Source: UBA1924 sp963976625 | GTDB lineage: Bacteria; Planctomycetota; Phycisphaerae; Phycisphaerales; UBA1924 | Reading direction: 5' to 3' | Assembly (NCBI GenBank): GCA_963976625.1 | Contig: CAXBLA010000021.1 | Span: 1-53,366 of the forward strand | DNA length: 53,366 bases | In this document: positions 34,879 to 42,298 of the stretch, piece by piece | How positions within the stretch are numbered: the first letter of the stretch is position 1 | Layout of the letters: the number at the start of each line of letters is the position of its first letter | Position numbers and translations under genes: made by a program | Notes under the pieces: generated by a model | Database searches by the model: none | What the model was told of the DNA's origin: nothing | Seen by the model: only the letters and a program-made list of their open reading frames with translations

Positions 34879-34943
34879 CTGAGATAACTCCGTGTGTCGG
34901 TTTGGGTTTGGGGAATGCCTGAGTCTTTCAGACATGGGGAAGT

Positions 34944-34972
34944 ACTATGACAGACGATCGTCCAAAAAGCAA
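34944..34972 (-). promoter_or_regulatory. Predicted promoter of the Cys-rich lipoprotein gene
   Basis: On the minus strand: TTGCTT (34967-34972), 17-bp spacer, CATAGT (34944-34949); leader about 60 nt. It shares the -35 TTGCTT with the isc and exosortase-operon promoters. Confidence 0.5.
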
Positions 34973-34998
34973 GCCCGATTGCACGATTCCGGACCGCT

Positions 34999-35769
34999 TT
35001 ATAGCAAATCTGGGCGTCGTTCTTTCGTGCGGGCCAGGCGTTGTTCGAGTCGCCACTTGGCCACCGCGTCGTGGTCGCCGCTGGTGAGCACTTCGGGGAT
35101 GGCCATCCCCTCCCAGACCTTTGGTCTCGTGTAATGTGGGCAATCGAGCAGCTTGGCGTCTTCGGGCAGGTCGAGCTGCTTGAGGATCTTGGGGGCGATG
35201 TCCGAGCCGTCGGGGTTGGTGGTCTGGGCGTGGGAGAAGGAATCCTCGATCGCTGAGTCTTTGTGCCCAAGTGCGCCCGGGTGCACGCGGGCGATCGCGT
35301 CGATGAGCACGAGGGCCGCGAGCTCGCCGCCCGAGAGGATGTAGTCGCCGATGGAAATCTCGAGTGGCTCGAGGCGTTCAATCACGCGTTCGTCGATGCC
35401 CTCGTAGTGCCCGGCGATCATCAGCAATCGGGGCTTGGATGCCAACTCAATCACCAGCTCCTGCGTCAGCGGCACGCCCTGCGGCGTCAGCAAGATCCGC
35501 ACGGGGCGTCGCTTGTCCATCTGCTCCACCGCCTGCACCGCGTCCCACACGGGCTGGCAGGACATGACCATCCCGGGGCCGCCGCCGTAGGGGCGATCGT
35601 CGGTTTTGGTGTGCTTGTTGGTGGTGTAGTCGCGGATATTGGTCGCGTGAACGGAGATCAAGCCGTTGTCTTGGACGCGTTTGGGGATCGAGACCCCGAG
35701 GGCGGCCGGGGCTTGGTCGCTAAACATCTCGGGGAAGGTGGTCAGGATATCGATCCGCTGGGGCGTCAT
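34999..35769 (-). CDS. trmD: tRNA (guanine-N1)-methyltransferase
   Basis: 256 residues. TrmD methylates G37 of tRNAs reading CUN, CCN and CGG codons, which prevents +1 frameshifting. The trefoil-knot SAM-binding motifs are present: PYGGGPGMVM, LLMIAGHYEGIDERV and SIGDYILSGGELAALVLIDA. The C-terminal tRNA-binding domain (PHYTRPKVWEG) is complete. Usually the gene sits in rpsP-rimM-trmD-rplS; here it is divergent from rpsP and rimM is not in the window. Confidence 0.97.
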   Translation of the reverse strand: MTPQRIDILTTFPEMFSDQAPAALGVSIPKRVQDNGLISVHATNIRDYTTNKHTKTDDRPYGGGPGMVMSCQPVWDAVQAVEQMDKRRPVRILLTPQGVPLTQELVIELASKPRLLMIAGHYEGIDERVIERLEPLEISIGDYILSGGELAALVLIDAIARVHPGALGHKDSAIEDSFSHAQTTNPDGSDIAPKILKQLDLPEDAKLLDCPHYTRPKVWEGMAIPEVLTSGDHDAVAKWRLEQRLARTKERRPDLL

Positions 35770-35929
35770 GCGGGGATGATAGTCAGAAATCCGACAAGAA
35801 ATCGCCGTAAACAGTGCCCTGAGGGTGGATTGTGGGGGTGAGCGAGCGAATCATTGAGACCCGACGAATACAGACAGGGCCAGCCGTTGGACCAGTCGTG
35901 GGAAAAAGCTTGTGCATCAGATTGTTTGA

Positions 35930-35945
35930 ACAATCGCACAGGTTC
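35930..35945. promoter_or_regulatory. Palindrome in the rpsP upstream region
   Basis: GATTGTT-TG-AACAATC, 7-bp perfect inverted repeat with a 2-nt centre, 66 bp before the rpsP start codon. It could be an operator or, in RNA, an autoregulatory leader element. I could not place a convincing promoter in this gap. Confidence 0.35.
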
Positions 35946-36011
35946 CGTCGGGTTCACCCTATCCCCTTGTGCATTGGTACGAGTGGGCTTTGAAACTTCA
36001 GGAGAATCATT

Positions 36012-36587
36012 ATGGTTCGTATCCGCATGCAGCGTCTCGGACGCACTCACCGCCCATTCTACCGGATCAACGCGATCGATCAGCGCACCCGCCGCAACGG
36101 TCGCGTGCTCGAGAACCTCGGCTACTACGACCCGATGGTCAAGGACGAGGACAAGCAGATCGTGCTCAAGATCGAAGAGATCAAGGCATGGCTCGCCAAG
36201 GGCGCTCAGCCATCGGACACCGTCCGCGACATGCTCGGCCGCGCTGACATCCTCGACGGCGAGATGAAGTCACAGTGGGAAGCCGACCGTGCACACGCCC
36301 TCGCAGTCGGCAAGTGCAAGAGCGCTGTCAAGACCATCGAAGCCGCGATCGCATCGATCGACAAGATGGCCGAGGAATCCGAAGCGGATCTCACCGCGTT
36401 CTCGAACACTTGTAAGAAGTCACTCAACATGGCCAAGAAGACCGTGGGCCCCGCGCAGACCGCCAAGGCCGAGGGCCTGGCTGCTGACGCGACCAAGGCA
36501 CTCGAAGCCGCGACCAAGGCTGACGCATCCGCCAAGCCCGAGCCCGAGCCAGAACCAGCGGCTGAAGAAGCTGAATCGGCCGAGTAA
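36012..36587 (+). CDS. rpsP: 30S ribosomal protein S16 with a long C-terminal extension
   Basis: 191 residues; S16 is usually 80-90. ATG 36012 has AGGAG seven bases upstream. Residues 1-80 are the S16 domain (MVRIRMQRLGRTHRPFYRI, GRVLENLGYYDP, then a helix with AWLAKGAQPSDTVRDML). The remaining 110 residues are an Ala/Lys/Glu-rich, probably helical extension ending in alternating Pro-Glu and a Glu/Ala acid tail; it could be on the ribosome surface. Confidence 0.95.
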   Translation: MVRIRMQRLGRTHRPFYRINAIDQRTRRNGRVLENLGYYDPMVKDEDKQIVLKIEEIKAWLAKGAQPSDTVRDMLGRADILDGEMKSQWEADRAHALAVGKCKSAVKTIEAAIASIDKMAEESEADLTAFSNTCKKSLNMAKKTVGPAQTAKAEGLAADATKALEAATKADASAKPEPEPEPAAEEAESAE

Positions 36588-36624
36588 GTACACCGTTTCG
36601 GCGGTCAAATCCAGATCAGATTAT

Positions 36625-36657
36625 CGGAGTTTCTGCTTTGCAGAAGCTCCGTTTTTT
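36625..36657 (+). terminator. Intrinsic terminator of rpsP
   Basis: CGGAG-TTTCTGC / GCAGAAG-CTCCG stem, TTT loop, then six T; it ends the transcript before the secreted paralogues. Confidence 0.9.
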
Positions 36658-36705
36658 GTATACTCAGCGTGGAATCTGGTTCTTTACAACGAATGAGGGG
36701 GAAAG

Positions 36706-37887
36706 ATGCGAATCAATCGACTGTTGCGTGCTTTGGGTGTTTTGGGCGTTTCAATGGCTGCATGTTGGGGCACCGATGCGGGTGCGGACCCGTTCATATT
36801 CCAGGGGCAGCTCAAAGACGCGGGATTCCCGGCCAACGGGACCTACGACATCAACTTCCAGCTCCGAGACTCGGCTGTTGGCGGAGTGCTCATCGGTGCG
36901 GGCGTGGATCTGCATGATGTGCCGGTGGTTGACGGGCTGTTCACTGTAGAGCTTGATTTCTTGGTCGACTTCGATGGCTCAGATCGCTGGATACAGATCA
37001 ATGTCCGCGATGGGGATTCGGTCGGCGGATACACCGCGCTGAGCCCGCGCCAGCCGATGCGTGCCGCGCCCGAGGCTCAGCACGCGAAGACCGCCGATGC
37101 GTTGGTCGATCCGGATTGGTTCCAGGTCGGTGGGAACCTGACTCACGGCGATGGGAACGATCGGGTGTACATCAACCGTGATGGCCCGACAACCTTTACC
37201 GAATACTTTGGTGTGCATGCTGATACTTCGAGCTACGTCGGCATGATTGTCTCTGGGCTAGAGGACGCAAGCCCGTACTATGGATATACAGAGGGTGGAC
37301 AGCTCCGCACCTATACCTATTACTCATCATTCGATAACTCGTGGAATGTCTGGCACAACGGGGCAGAGCGCCTTATCTTAGATTCCTCAGGCCATCTCTT
37401 TGCGCAGAATGTCAACGCCACCGAGTACAGATATACATCCCCCAAGACACGATACACATCCGTGAGCGGAAATGTGTTCAGCACTGGCACCGGGAGTTAC
37501 TCCTCATCACTCGGGCAAGGTGGTGCATACATGACTCAGCCCGGTACGCATGTGCTCACGGCTCCCGTGTCGCTCCCCGATGGCGCGATCGTCAAGAACA
37601 TGCGTGTATTCTTCGATGATACCGCCCCCAACGATCTCATCATCAACTTAGCTTATCAGGGGCACGGGTCGGGATTCTTCACCTATATGTCCACAGCGAG
37701 TAGCGCAGGGCTCAACGGCAACAACCTCGAAATCGATGGGGTCAACCATGCGAGTCAGAGTGTTCTCACTGTGAATCATCAGATCCGCAACTACCATGTC
37801 CGTGCGTACTGCTTCGGCTGGCCTGGAAACACAACCATGCGGATCAGGAGCGTGCTGATCGAATACACCGTGGACGAAGCGGACTAA
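36706..37887 (+). CDS. Secreted protein of the 'FxQG' N-terminal type, paralogue A
   Basis: 393 residues. A signal peptide ends near residue 27 (ACWGTDAGAD). The mature N-terminus FIFQGQLKDAGFPANGTYDINFQL is a repeating planctomycete motif for secreted surface proteins; the first domain (about 28-115) ends in LSPRQPMRAAPEAQHAKTAD, after which a beta-rich stalk (FGVHADTSSYVGM, YTYYSSFDNSW) with tail-fibre-like character follows. The C-terminal domain (ending HVRAYCFGWPGNTTMRIRSV) matches that of the next gene. No catalytic motif is seen. Likely a cell-surface or matrix protein. Confidence 0.75.
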   Translation: MRINRLLRALGVLGVSMAACWGTDAGADPFIFQGQLKDAGFPANGTYDINFQLRDSAVGGVLIGAGVDLHDVPVVDGLFTVELDFLVDFDGSDRWIQINVRDGDSVGGYTALSPRQPMRAAPEAQHAKTADALVDPDWFQVGGNLTHGDGNDRVYINRDGPTTFTEYFGVHADTSSYVGMIVSGLEDASPYYGYTEGGQLRTYTYYSSFDNSWNVWHNGAERLILDSSGHLFAQNVNATEYRYTSPKTRYTSVSGNVFSTGTGSYSSSLGQGGAYMTQPGTHVLTAPVSLPDGAIVKNMRVFFDDTAPNDLIINLAYQGHGSGFFTYMSTASSAGLNGNNLEIDGVNHASQSVLTVNHQIRNYHVRAYCFGWPGNTTMRIRSVLIEYTVDEAD

Positions 37888-37954
37888 GCAATGTGCTGGC
37901 ACCGGCGATCCAGAGGGAATCTAGTTTCATAACGCGTTGAGTTGAGGAAGAGGA

Positions 37955-39142
37955 ATGAATATCAAAGCAACTTGTGTTGGCGTGGCGTTGTCGATCGCTG
38001 CAGCCAGTGTATCCGCCGAGCCGTTTGTGTATCAAGGGGAGCTCAAGGTCAACAGCCAGCCCGCTAACGGTATCTTTGATCTGAGCTTTCAGCTCTTGGA
38101 TGCGCCTACCGGGGGCACTATTATCGGCAGTCAGTTCGCAGCCGAGGATGTGCTTGTTGAGGATGGCTTGTTCTCGGTTGAGGTCGATTTCTTGACGGAG
38201 ATGAACGGCGAAGACCGCTGGGTCGAGGTGTTGGTCCGGGAAGGCGATTCCGAAGATCGGTTCACCCGTCTGAGCCCGCTCCAGCCGTTGCTCGCCACGC
38301 CCAAGGCCCAGCACGCCAACACCGCCGACACCGTGCTCAACCCCGCGTGGTACGAGCTGGGCACGACCCTCCGCCACGGCGAAGGGACTGATCGCGTGAT
38401 AATCAACCGCACGGATGTGATTACCGGGTCGGAATATTTTGGGGTGCACGCGGATATCGCGGGCTATGTGGGGATGTATACCTCGGGGCTCAAGGGGGCG
38501 CTCCCGTTCTACGGCTACGCCGCCGACGGGGATGTCCTCGCCTACACCTACTACCAATCGTCGGCCAATGCCTGGCGTCTGTGGAGCAACAATGCCGAGC
38601 GATTGCGGGTCAACGAGATCGGCGAGCTCGAGGTCTTCAATAGCATCATCGCCGAGGGCGAGGTCCAGGGCGATGAGTTCGTCTACACCGCCCCCAAGAC
38701 CAGGAGGATCGCGGTCAGCGGGGATGTGTTTGTGCCCACGAGAGATGTTCCGTACGCCAGCGGTATCGGTTTGCCCGGGGCGTTTATCGCCGAGTCATCC
38801 CCGGGCGGATCGATGGTTGCACCGATCAACCTGCCCGATGGGGCCACGCTGGTCAGCATGACCGCCCATTGTACGGATGTCGTCGCTGGAGAGTTGAGTG
38901 TGCAGCTCGTTGCTCGGAACCACAACACGACGACGCACCAGACCGTGTTTGAGGTCGACACGATTGGGCTCTCGGGCTTCACGCTCCGCCCCAGCGACCT
39001 TACGCCCAACTCATTGTACGACCAGGTGGACTATGAACGGTATCATTACAGCCTGATCGTCCACGGTCAGGATTGGCCTGGCGATACCTCGATGTGTATC
39101 CGCAGCGTGGTGGTTGAGTACACCATGGACGGTCCCGGCTGA
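37955..39142 (+). CDS. Secreted protein of the 'FxQG' N-terminal type, paralogue B
   Basis: 395 residues, AGAGGA directly before the ATG. It has a signal peptide (SIAAASVSA), then FVYQGELKVNSQPANGIFDLSFQL, LSPLQPLLATPKAQHANTAD, EYFGVHADIAGYVGMYTSGL, YTAPKTRRIAVSGDVF, and IVHGQDWPGDTSMCIRSVVVEYT. These align in order with paralogue A; the pair is a tandem duplication that has diverged strongly, with the same length and the same C-terminal Cys. The 67-bp gap between them suggests co-transcription. Function unknown; surface role inferred from the signal peptide. Confidence 0.75.
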   Translation: MNIKATCVGVALSIAAASVSAEPFVYQGELKVNSQPANGIFDLSFQLLDAPTGGTIIGSQFAAEDVLVEDGLFSVEVDFLTEMNGEDRWVEVLVREGDSEDRFTRLSPLQPLLATPKAQHANTADTVLNPAWYELGTTLRHGEGTDRVIINRTDVITGSEYFGVHADIAGYVGMYTSGLKGALPFYGYAADGDVLAYTYYQSSANAWRLWSNNAERLRVNEIGELEVFNSIIAEGEVQGDEFVYTAPKTRRIAVSGDVFVPTRDVPYASGIGLPGAFIAESSPGGSMVAPINLPDGATLVSMTAHCTDVVAGELSVQLVARNHNTTTHQTVFEVDTIGLSGFTLRPSDLTPNSLYDQVDYERYHYSLIVHGQDWPGDTSMCIRSVVVEYTMDGPG

Positions 39143-39177
39143 TTATCGCCCCGCGTTAAGAGAACCCGGGAAGTGGG

Positions 39178-40224
39178 TCAGCGCCAATCGATGACGATCT
39201 TGCCGAACTGTTCGCCGGCTTCGAGGCGCTCGTACGCCTTTGTGCATTGATCCGGTGTGAACACCTGATCGACCACGGGCTTGAGTTTGCCCGCGTTAAA
39301 CAGCGACGCGACTTCCTTGAACTCGTCGTTGGAGCCCATCGTCGAGCCCAGGATCCGCAGCTGATTCCAGAAGATCCGGGCGAGGTCCGTGGTCGCGTCT
39401 GGCCCGGTGGTGCACCCGGGGGTGACATAGGCGCCGCCGCGGGCGAGGGACTTGATGCAGCTCAGGTGGGCCGCCTTGCCCACCGAGTCCACGGCCATGT
39501 CCACGCCTCGTTTGTTCGACCATGTGCGCACATCGCGCGACCAGTCCTGTCCTTCATCGAGGATCGTGTGATCGGCGCCTAGCTCGATGGCTTTGTCGAG
39601 CTTCCACTGGTGGCGCGAGGTGACGACGACCTTGCAGCCCATGTGCTTAGCGATGCTCAAGGCGCTGGTGGCGACGCCGCCGCCGATGCCGGTGATGAGC
39701 ACGGATTGCCCGGGGCGCAGATCGCCCTTGGTGACCATCATGGAGTAGGCCGTCAGGGCGCAGAGCCCGAAGGCGGCCGCCTCGATCGGGTCCGCGTCGT
39801 CGGCGATGGTCGCCAGGTTGTCCACCGGGCAGGCGAAGAGCTCGGCGTGGGCCCCGAAGTGGTGCTCGCCGATGAGTTCGTAGTTGGGACACATCGATGA
39901 TGCGGGCGGGTCATTGGGGCGTGCCCGATCCGGGACGACGACTGCGGCGTTGTAGATCACACGCTTGCCGATCCAGGACTCATCGACGCCTTTGCCCACC
40001 GCGATGACCTCGCCGCAGCCGTCGCAGCCCGAGACCCGTGGGTAGTCGAGCTCGAGCCCCGGGACGCCTCGCCCGACCCAGAGGTCCATATGGTTGAATG
40101 CCGAAGCGTGGGTGCGGATGATGGCCTCGCCCGGGCGGGTGGTCAGCGGATCGACCCAGTTGGATTGCAGGGTAATGTTTGGGGCGACGGGGTTGGCTTG
40201 CTTGGTGACGACGATTGCTCTCAT
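39178..40224 (-). CDS. MDR-superfamily zinc-type alcohol dehydrogenase-like oxidoreductase
   Basis: 348 residues. N-terminal GroES-like catalytic domain (AFNHMDLWVGRGVPG, DGCGEVIAVGKGV) and a Rossmann domain with the nucleotide motif GIGGGVATSAL. Cysteines for a catalytic zinc (DGCGEV, SSMCPNYEL) are partly conserved; a full structural zinc set is lacking. Substrate cannot be predicted. The start is ATG at 40224 with no clear ribosome-binding site. It lies opposite to its neighbours and convergent with paralogue B. Confidence 0.85.
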   Translation of the reverse strand: MRAIVVTKQANPVAPNITLQSNWVDPLTTRPGEAIIRTHASAFNHMDLWVGRGVPGLELDYPRVSGCDGCGEVIAVGKGVDESWIGKRVIYNAAVVVPDRARPNDPPASSMCPNYELIGEHHFGAHAELFACPVDNLATIADDADPIEAAAFGLCALTAYSMMVTKGDLRPGQSVLITGIGGGVATSALSIAKHMGCKVVVTSRHQWKLDKAIELGADHTILDEGQDWSRDVRTWSNKRGVDMAVDSVGKAAHLSCIKSLARGGAYVTPGCTTGPDATTDLARIFWNQLRILGSTMGSNDEFKEVASLFNAGKLKPVVDQVFTPDQCTKAYERLEAGEQFGKIVIDWR

Positions 40225-40293
40225 AGGGGGAGTCTAGGTGCGTAAAATTGCTCTTGGAAGCGATATTGGGAGGAATCGAACCCTCGACTTTGG

Positions 40294-40311
40294 GGATAGG
40301 CGGGCCTATCC
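40294..40311 (+). promoter_or_regulatory. Hairpin in the rplS leader
   Basis: GGATAGG-CGGG-CCTATCC, 7-bp perfect stem with tetraloop, 47 bp before the rplS start. Ribosomal protein operons, rplS in Firmicutes among them, are known to use leader RNA for autoregulation; whether this hairpin does so is inference. Confidence 0.35.
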
Positions 40312-40358
40312 TTGCCGTCCGAGCGCCGGTAGCGGTGCGGGCTTAAAGGATTTACGAC

Positions 40359-40751
40359 ATGGGCAACCAGAACATCATCGAATCGATCAACAGCGAAGCA
40401 CTCAAAACGGATATCCCCCGGTTTGATGTCGGCGACACCATCAATGTGCACATCCGAATCGTCGAAGGCGAGAAGGAACGCATCCAGGTGTATCAGGGCA
40501 CCGTGATCCTGCGCAAGGGTCGTGGCATCGATGAGAACATCACCGTGCGTCGCATGGTCGGTGATATCGGCGTCGAGAAGACCTGGCCGATCAACTCACC
40601 GTTGATCGCTCAGTTCGAGGTTGTCCGCCGTGGCGATGCCCGCCGTGCCAAGCTCTACTTCCTGCGTGATCGCGTTGGTAAGTCACGCCGTCTCCGCGAT
40701 CGCCGTCGCGGCATGAAGCATGTCGAAGGGCTCGCGACCGTTCATCGCTAA
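40359..40751 (+). CDS. rplS: 50S ribosomal protein L19
   Basis: 130 residues, usual size 110-130. AAAGGA lies eight bases before ATG 40359. The L19 fold is clear: FDVGDTINVHIRIVEGEKER, IQVYQGTVILRKG, NITVRRMVGDIGVEKTWPINSP, and the basic tail RRAKLYFLRDRVGKSRR. L19 sits at the 30S-50S interface. It stands apart from rpsP and trmD, to which it is usually linked. Confidence 0.97.
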   Translation: MGNQNIIESINSEALKTDIPRFDVGDTINVHIRIVEGEKERIQVYQGTVILRKGRGIDENITVRRMVGDIGVEKTWPINSPLIAQFEVVRRGDARRAKLYFLRDRVGKSRRLRDRRRGMKHVEGLATVHR

Positions 40752-40779
40752 GCGATCGGTTGACACACAAGCAACTCAA

Positions 40780-40807
40780 CAAGCCTCCGATCGGGGGCTT
40801 GTTTTTT
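40780..40807 (+). terminator. Intrinsic terminator of rplS
   Basis: CAAGCC...GGCTTG stem with an inner CCG/CGG pairing, then six T. Confidence 0.88.
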
Positions 40808-40834
40808 GTTGTCGGTTCTTTGTTGTAAACTGAA

Positions 40835-41617
40835 TCAGATCAGCTTCATGTCGTTGAGGGCCGGGAAGATTGAGCGCCATTCGTTGACGGCGTTGGGATC
40901 AACTTTTGCGCTGAGCACGGCTTCTTCGTCGCGCAGCTCGCCAATGATTTCGCCCTTGGGATCGACGATGATCGACGAGCCGGAGTAGGCGAGGTAGGGG
41001 TCGTTGCCGGTGCGGTTGACGGCGAAGATATAGGCCTGGTTCTCGATCGCCCGGGCGATGCACAACGCCCGCCAGTGGGGAGTGCGCGGGGCGGGCCAGT
41101 TGGCACCGAGTGCAAACGCCTTGGCGCCCTGCTTGGCTCCAAGGCGGAAGAGCTCGGGGAACCGCAGGTCGTAGCAGATTGCGGGGCAGATCTGCAGGCG
41201 CTTGTCGCCCGAGTTCCAGTCGTAGTGGGTGAGTTCGTTGCCGCCGGTGTAGGCGTCGGACTCGCGCCCGAACGAGAACGGATGGACCTTGGCGTACTCA
41301 CACATGATCGACGCATCGCCCGGGGCGGTGACGGTGACGCAGTTGTGTGATTTGCCCGAGCCGGGATCGTGGAGCGCGCGTGAGCCATGGATCAGGCAGC
41401 CGGTGGAGTCCGCCAGATCGTGTAGGAAGGCGAGCGTTTTCCCGTCCTGGTCGTTGGCGACTTGAGTGTTGAGCGTGAACCCGACATCGAAGAGCTCGGG
41501 TAGAACGATCAGATCGCCGGGGCTCAGCGGGGCAGTTTTCAACAGCGATCGCACGCGGGCGTGGTTGGCCTGTTTGTCTTCCCAGACGATATCGAGCTGG
41601 ACGAGATGGACTTGCAT
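40835..41617 (-). CDS. Carbon-nitrogen hydrolase (nitrilase superfamily, omega-amidase-like)
   Basis: 260 residues. The nitrilase fold with the Glu-Lys-Cys triad is complete: E41 in VLPELFDVGF, K110 in EYAKVHPF and C148 in AICYDLRFPELFR. The FDVGFT, CEYAKVHPFSFGRE and ICYDLRFPELFR motifs are like YafV/Nit2 omega-amidases, which hydrolyse alpha-ketoglutaramate in methionine or glutamine salvage. No signal peptide, so cytoplasmic. Divergent from the candidate small RNA. Confidence 0.92.
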   Translation of the reverse strand: MQVHLVQLDIVWEDKQANHARVRSLLKTAPLSPGDLIVLPELFDVGFTLNTQVANDQDGKTLAFLHDLADSTGCLIHGSRALHDPGSGKSHNCVTVTAPGDASIMCEYAKVHPFSFGRESDAYTGGNELTHYDWNSGDKRLQICPAICYDLRFPELFRLGAKQGAKAFALGANWPAPRTPHWRALCIARAIENQAYIFAVNRTGNDPYLAYSGSSIIVDPKGEIIGELRDEEAVLSAKVDPNAVNEWRSIFPALNDMKLI

Positions 41618-41699
41618 CCGGGACTATAGGGCACAGAGAACCCGTTGAGGGCTCAGAATCGGGGTTTGGGCGTGCTCCGCGGGTTCTAAACGCCCCAGT

Positions 41700-41728
41700 T
41701 TGACAGGCGGTGGCATCTCGGTTATAGT
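41700..41728 (+). promoter_or_regulatory. Near-consensus sigma-70 promoter of a candidate small RNA
   Basis: TTGACA (41700-41705), exactly 17-bp spacer, TATAGT (41723-41728); the -35 is a perfect match and the -10 five of six. Start expected near 41735. It is the strongest promoter match in the window, in front of no recognisable gene. Confidence 0.8.
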
Positions 41729-41740
41729 TCGAGCAAGAGA

Positions 41741-41839
41741 ATGAACTCCATGACCAACACCCTCAAACAGAACAAAGCGAAACAGAGCAAAGGCAGTGAT
41801 GCCCGGGCGATCGCTTTGACTGTGGAGAGTAGGTTCTAA
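41741..41839 (+). CDS. Possible 32-residue small protein within the small transcript
   Basis: ATG at 41741, only about 6 nt after the predicted start, with only a weak purine run (GCAAGAG) upstream. The product would be basic and polar (MNSMTNTLKQNKAKQSKG...), with no membrane segment. Translation is uncertain; the frame may just be chance in a noncoding RNA, since the same bases form the helices described above. Confidence 0.25.
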   Translation: MNSMTNTLKQNKAKQSKGSDARAIALTVESRF

Positions 41840-41868
41840 GAGACCCATTCCATTGCAAGTCGTTGATC

Positions 41869-41902
41869 AAAGCCTCGGGTGTAACCACCGGAGGCTTTTT
41901 TA
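41869..41902 (+). terminator. Intrinsic terminator of the candidate small RNA
   Basis: AAAGCCTC / GAGGCTTT stem (41869-41876 and 41891-41898) with inner GGTG/CACC pairing, followed by a T run. Confidence 0.9.
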
Positions 41903-42019
41903 GTGTCTGGACTCATCAGACACGAGGCACAATGCTCGCCGCTCTTGACGGGGCGCGGGTCACAACTCATCACACGGGTAGTTCTTTTCCATATGTTCAC
42001 CCGAGTGGGGTTTGGGGTC

Positions 42020-42066
42020 GATGGTGGCACGGTTCGAATGTTCGAGCCGTGCCCCATCGGCATTTT
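42020..42066 (+). terminator. Second terminator-like hairpin downstream of the small RNA
   Basis: GATGG and CCATC close an inner GGCACGG / CCGTGCC stem that continues with TCGAA / TTCGA; a T5 run follows (42062-42066). It is 118 bp after the first terminator and ahead of no gene stop, so it may back up the first or end a second small transcript. A further hairpin GTGTCTG / CAGACAC is at 41903-41923. Confidence 0.75.
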
Positions 42067-42190
42067 TATGTAGATAGGGCTAGCGCATCTGGGCAACACT
42101 TCATCCACTCCGGCTGGTTGTTTACGATCGATCTGGGCACTCAAGCGGGTGAAGATGATCTGAGCGCGGACGAAAAACGCGGGCTATAGA

Positions 42191-42222
42191 GTATATAAAG
42201 ACATCGTTTTGTCTTTATATAC
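42191..42222. promoter_or_regulatory. Perfect 13-bp inverted repeat before the HTH-protein gene
   Basis: GTATATAAAGACA (42191-42203) and TGTCTTTATATAC (42210-42222), loop TCGTTT. No T run follows, so it is not a terminator. A possible promoter overlaps the right arm: TTGTCT (42209-42214) and TATTAT (42234-42239), 19-bp spacing. The position 77 bp before an HTH-protein gene suggests an operator. Confidence 0.55.
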
Positions 42223-42298
42223 AGCTGGAAAGATATTATCTCGCCGGGCTGCACATCAACACAACAACCTGATATGGTGTCCCTGAAGGAGTGTGTGC

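Larger units (their letters stand above)
41735..41902 (+). ncRNA. Candidate structured small RNA (about 165 nt)
   Basis: It lies between the promoter above and the terminator at 41869-41902. The middle can fold as nested helices: CTCCA (41746-41750) with TGGAG (41823-41827); inside it AAAGCGA (41774-41780) with TCGCTTT (41811-41817); inside that GGCA (41792-41795) with TGCC (41800-41803) closing a GTGA loop. GAA (41743-41745) may extend the outer stem to TTC (41834-41836). I find no tmRNA, SRP or RNase P signature; 6S-like function is not excluded by length. A short reading frame overlaps it (next entry), so a small-protein mRNA is the alternative. Confidence 0.6.

Noticed and set aside
40268..40290. 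tRNA T-arm-like sequence on the minus strand (GAGGGTTCGATTCC) near rplS, possibly a tRNA remnant or attachment site
   Set aside because: The loop is one base too long for a normal T arm, no acceptor or anticodon stem is found around it, and no integrase or repeat partner is present.
41863..42189. 108-codon open frame across the terminator hairpins
   Set aside because: It runs through two intrinsic terminators and has no ribosome-binding site or family features; the hairpins explain the sequence better.
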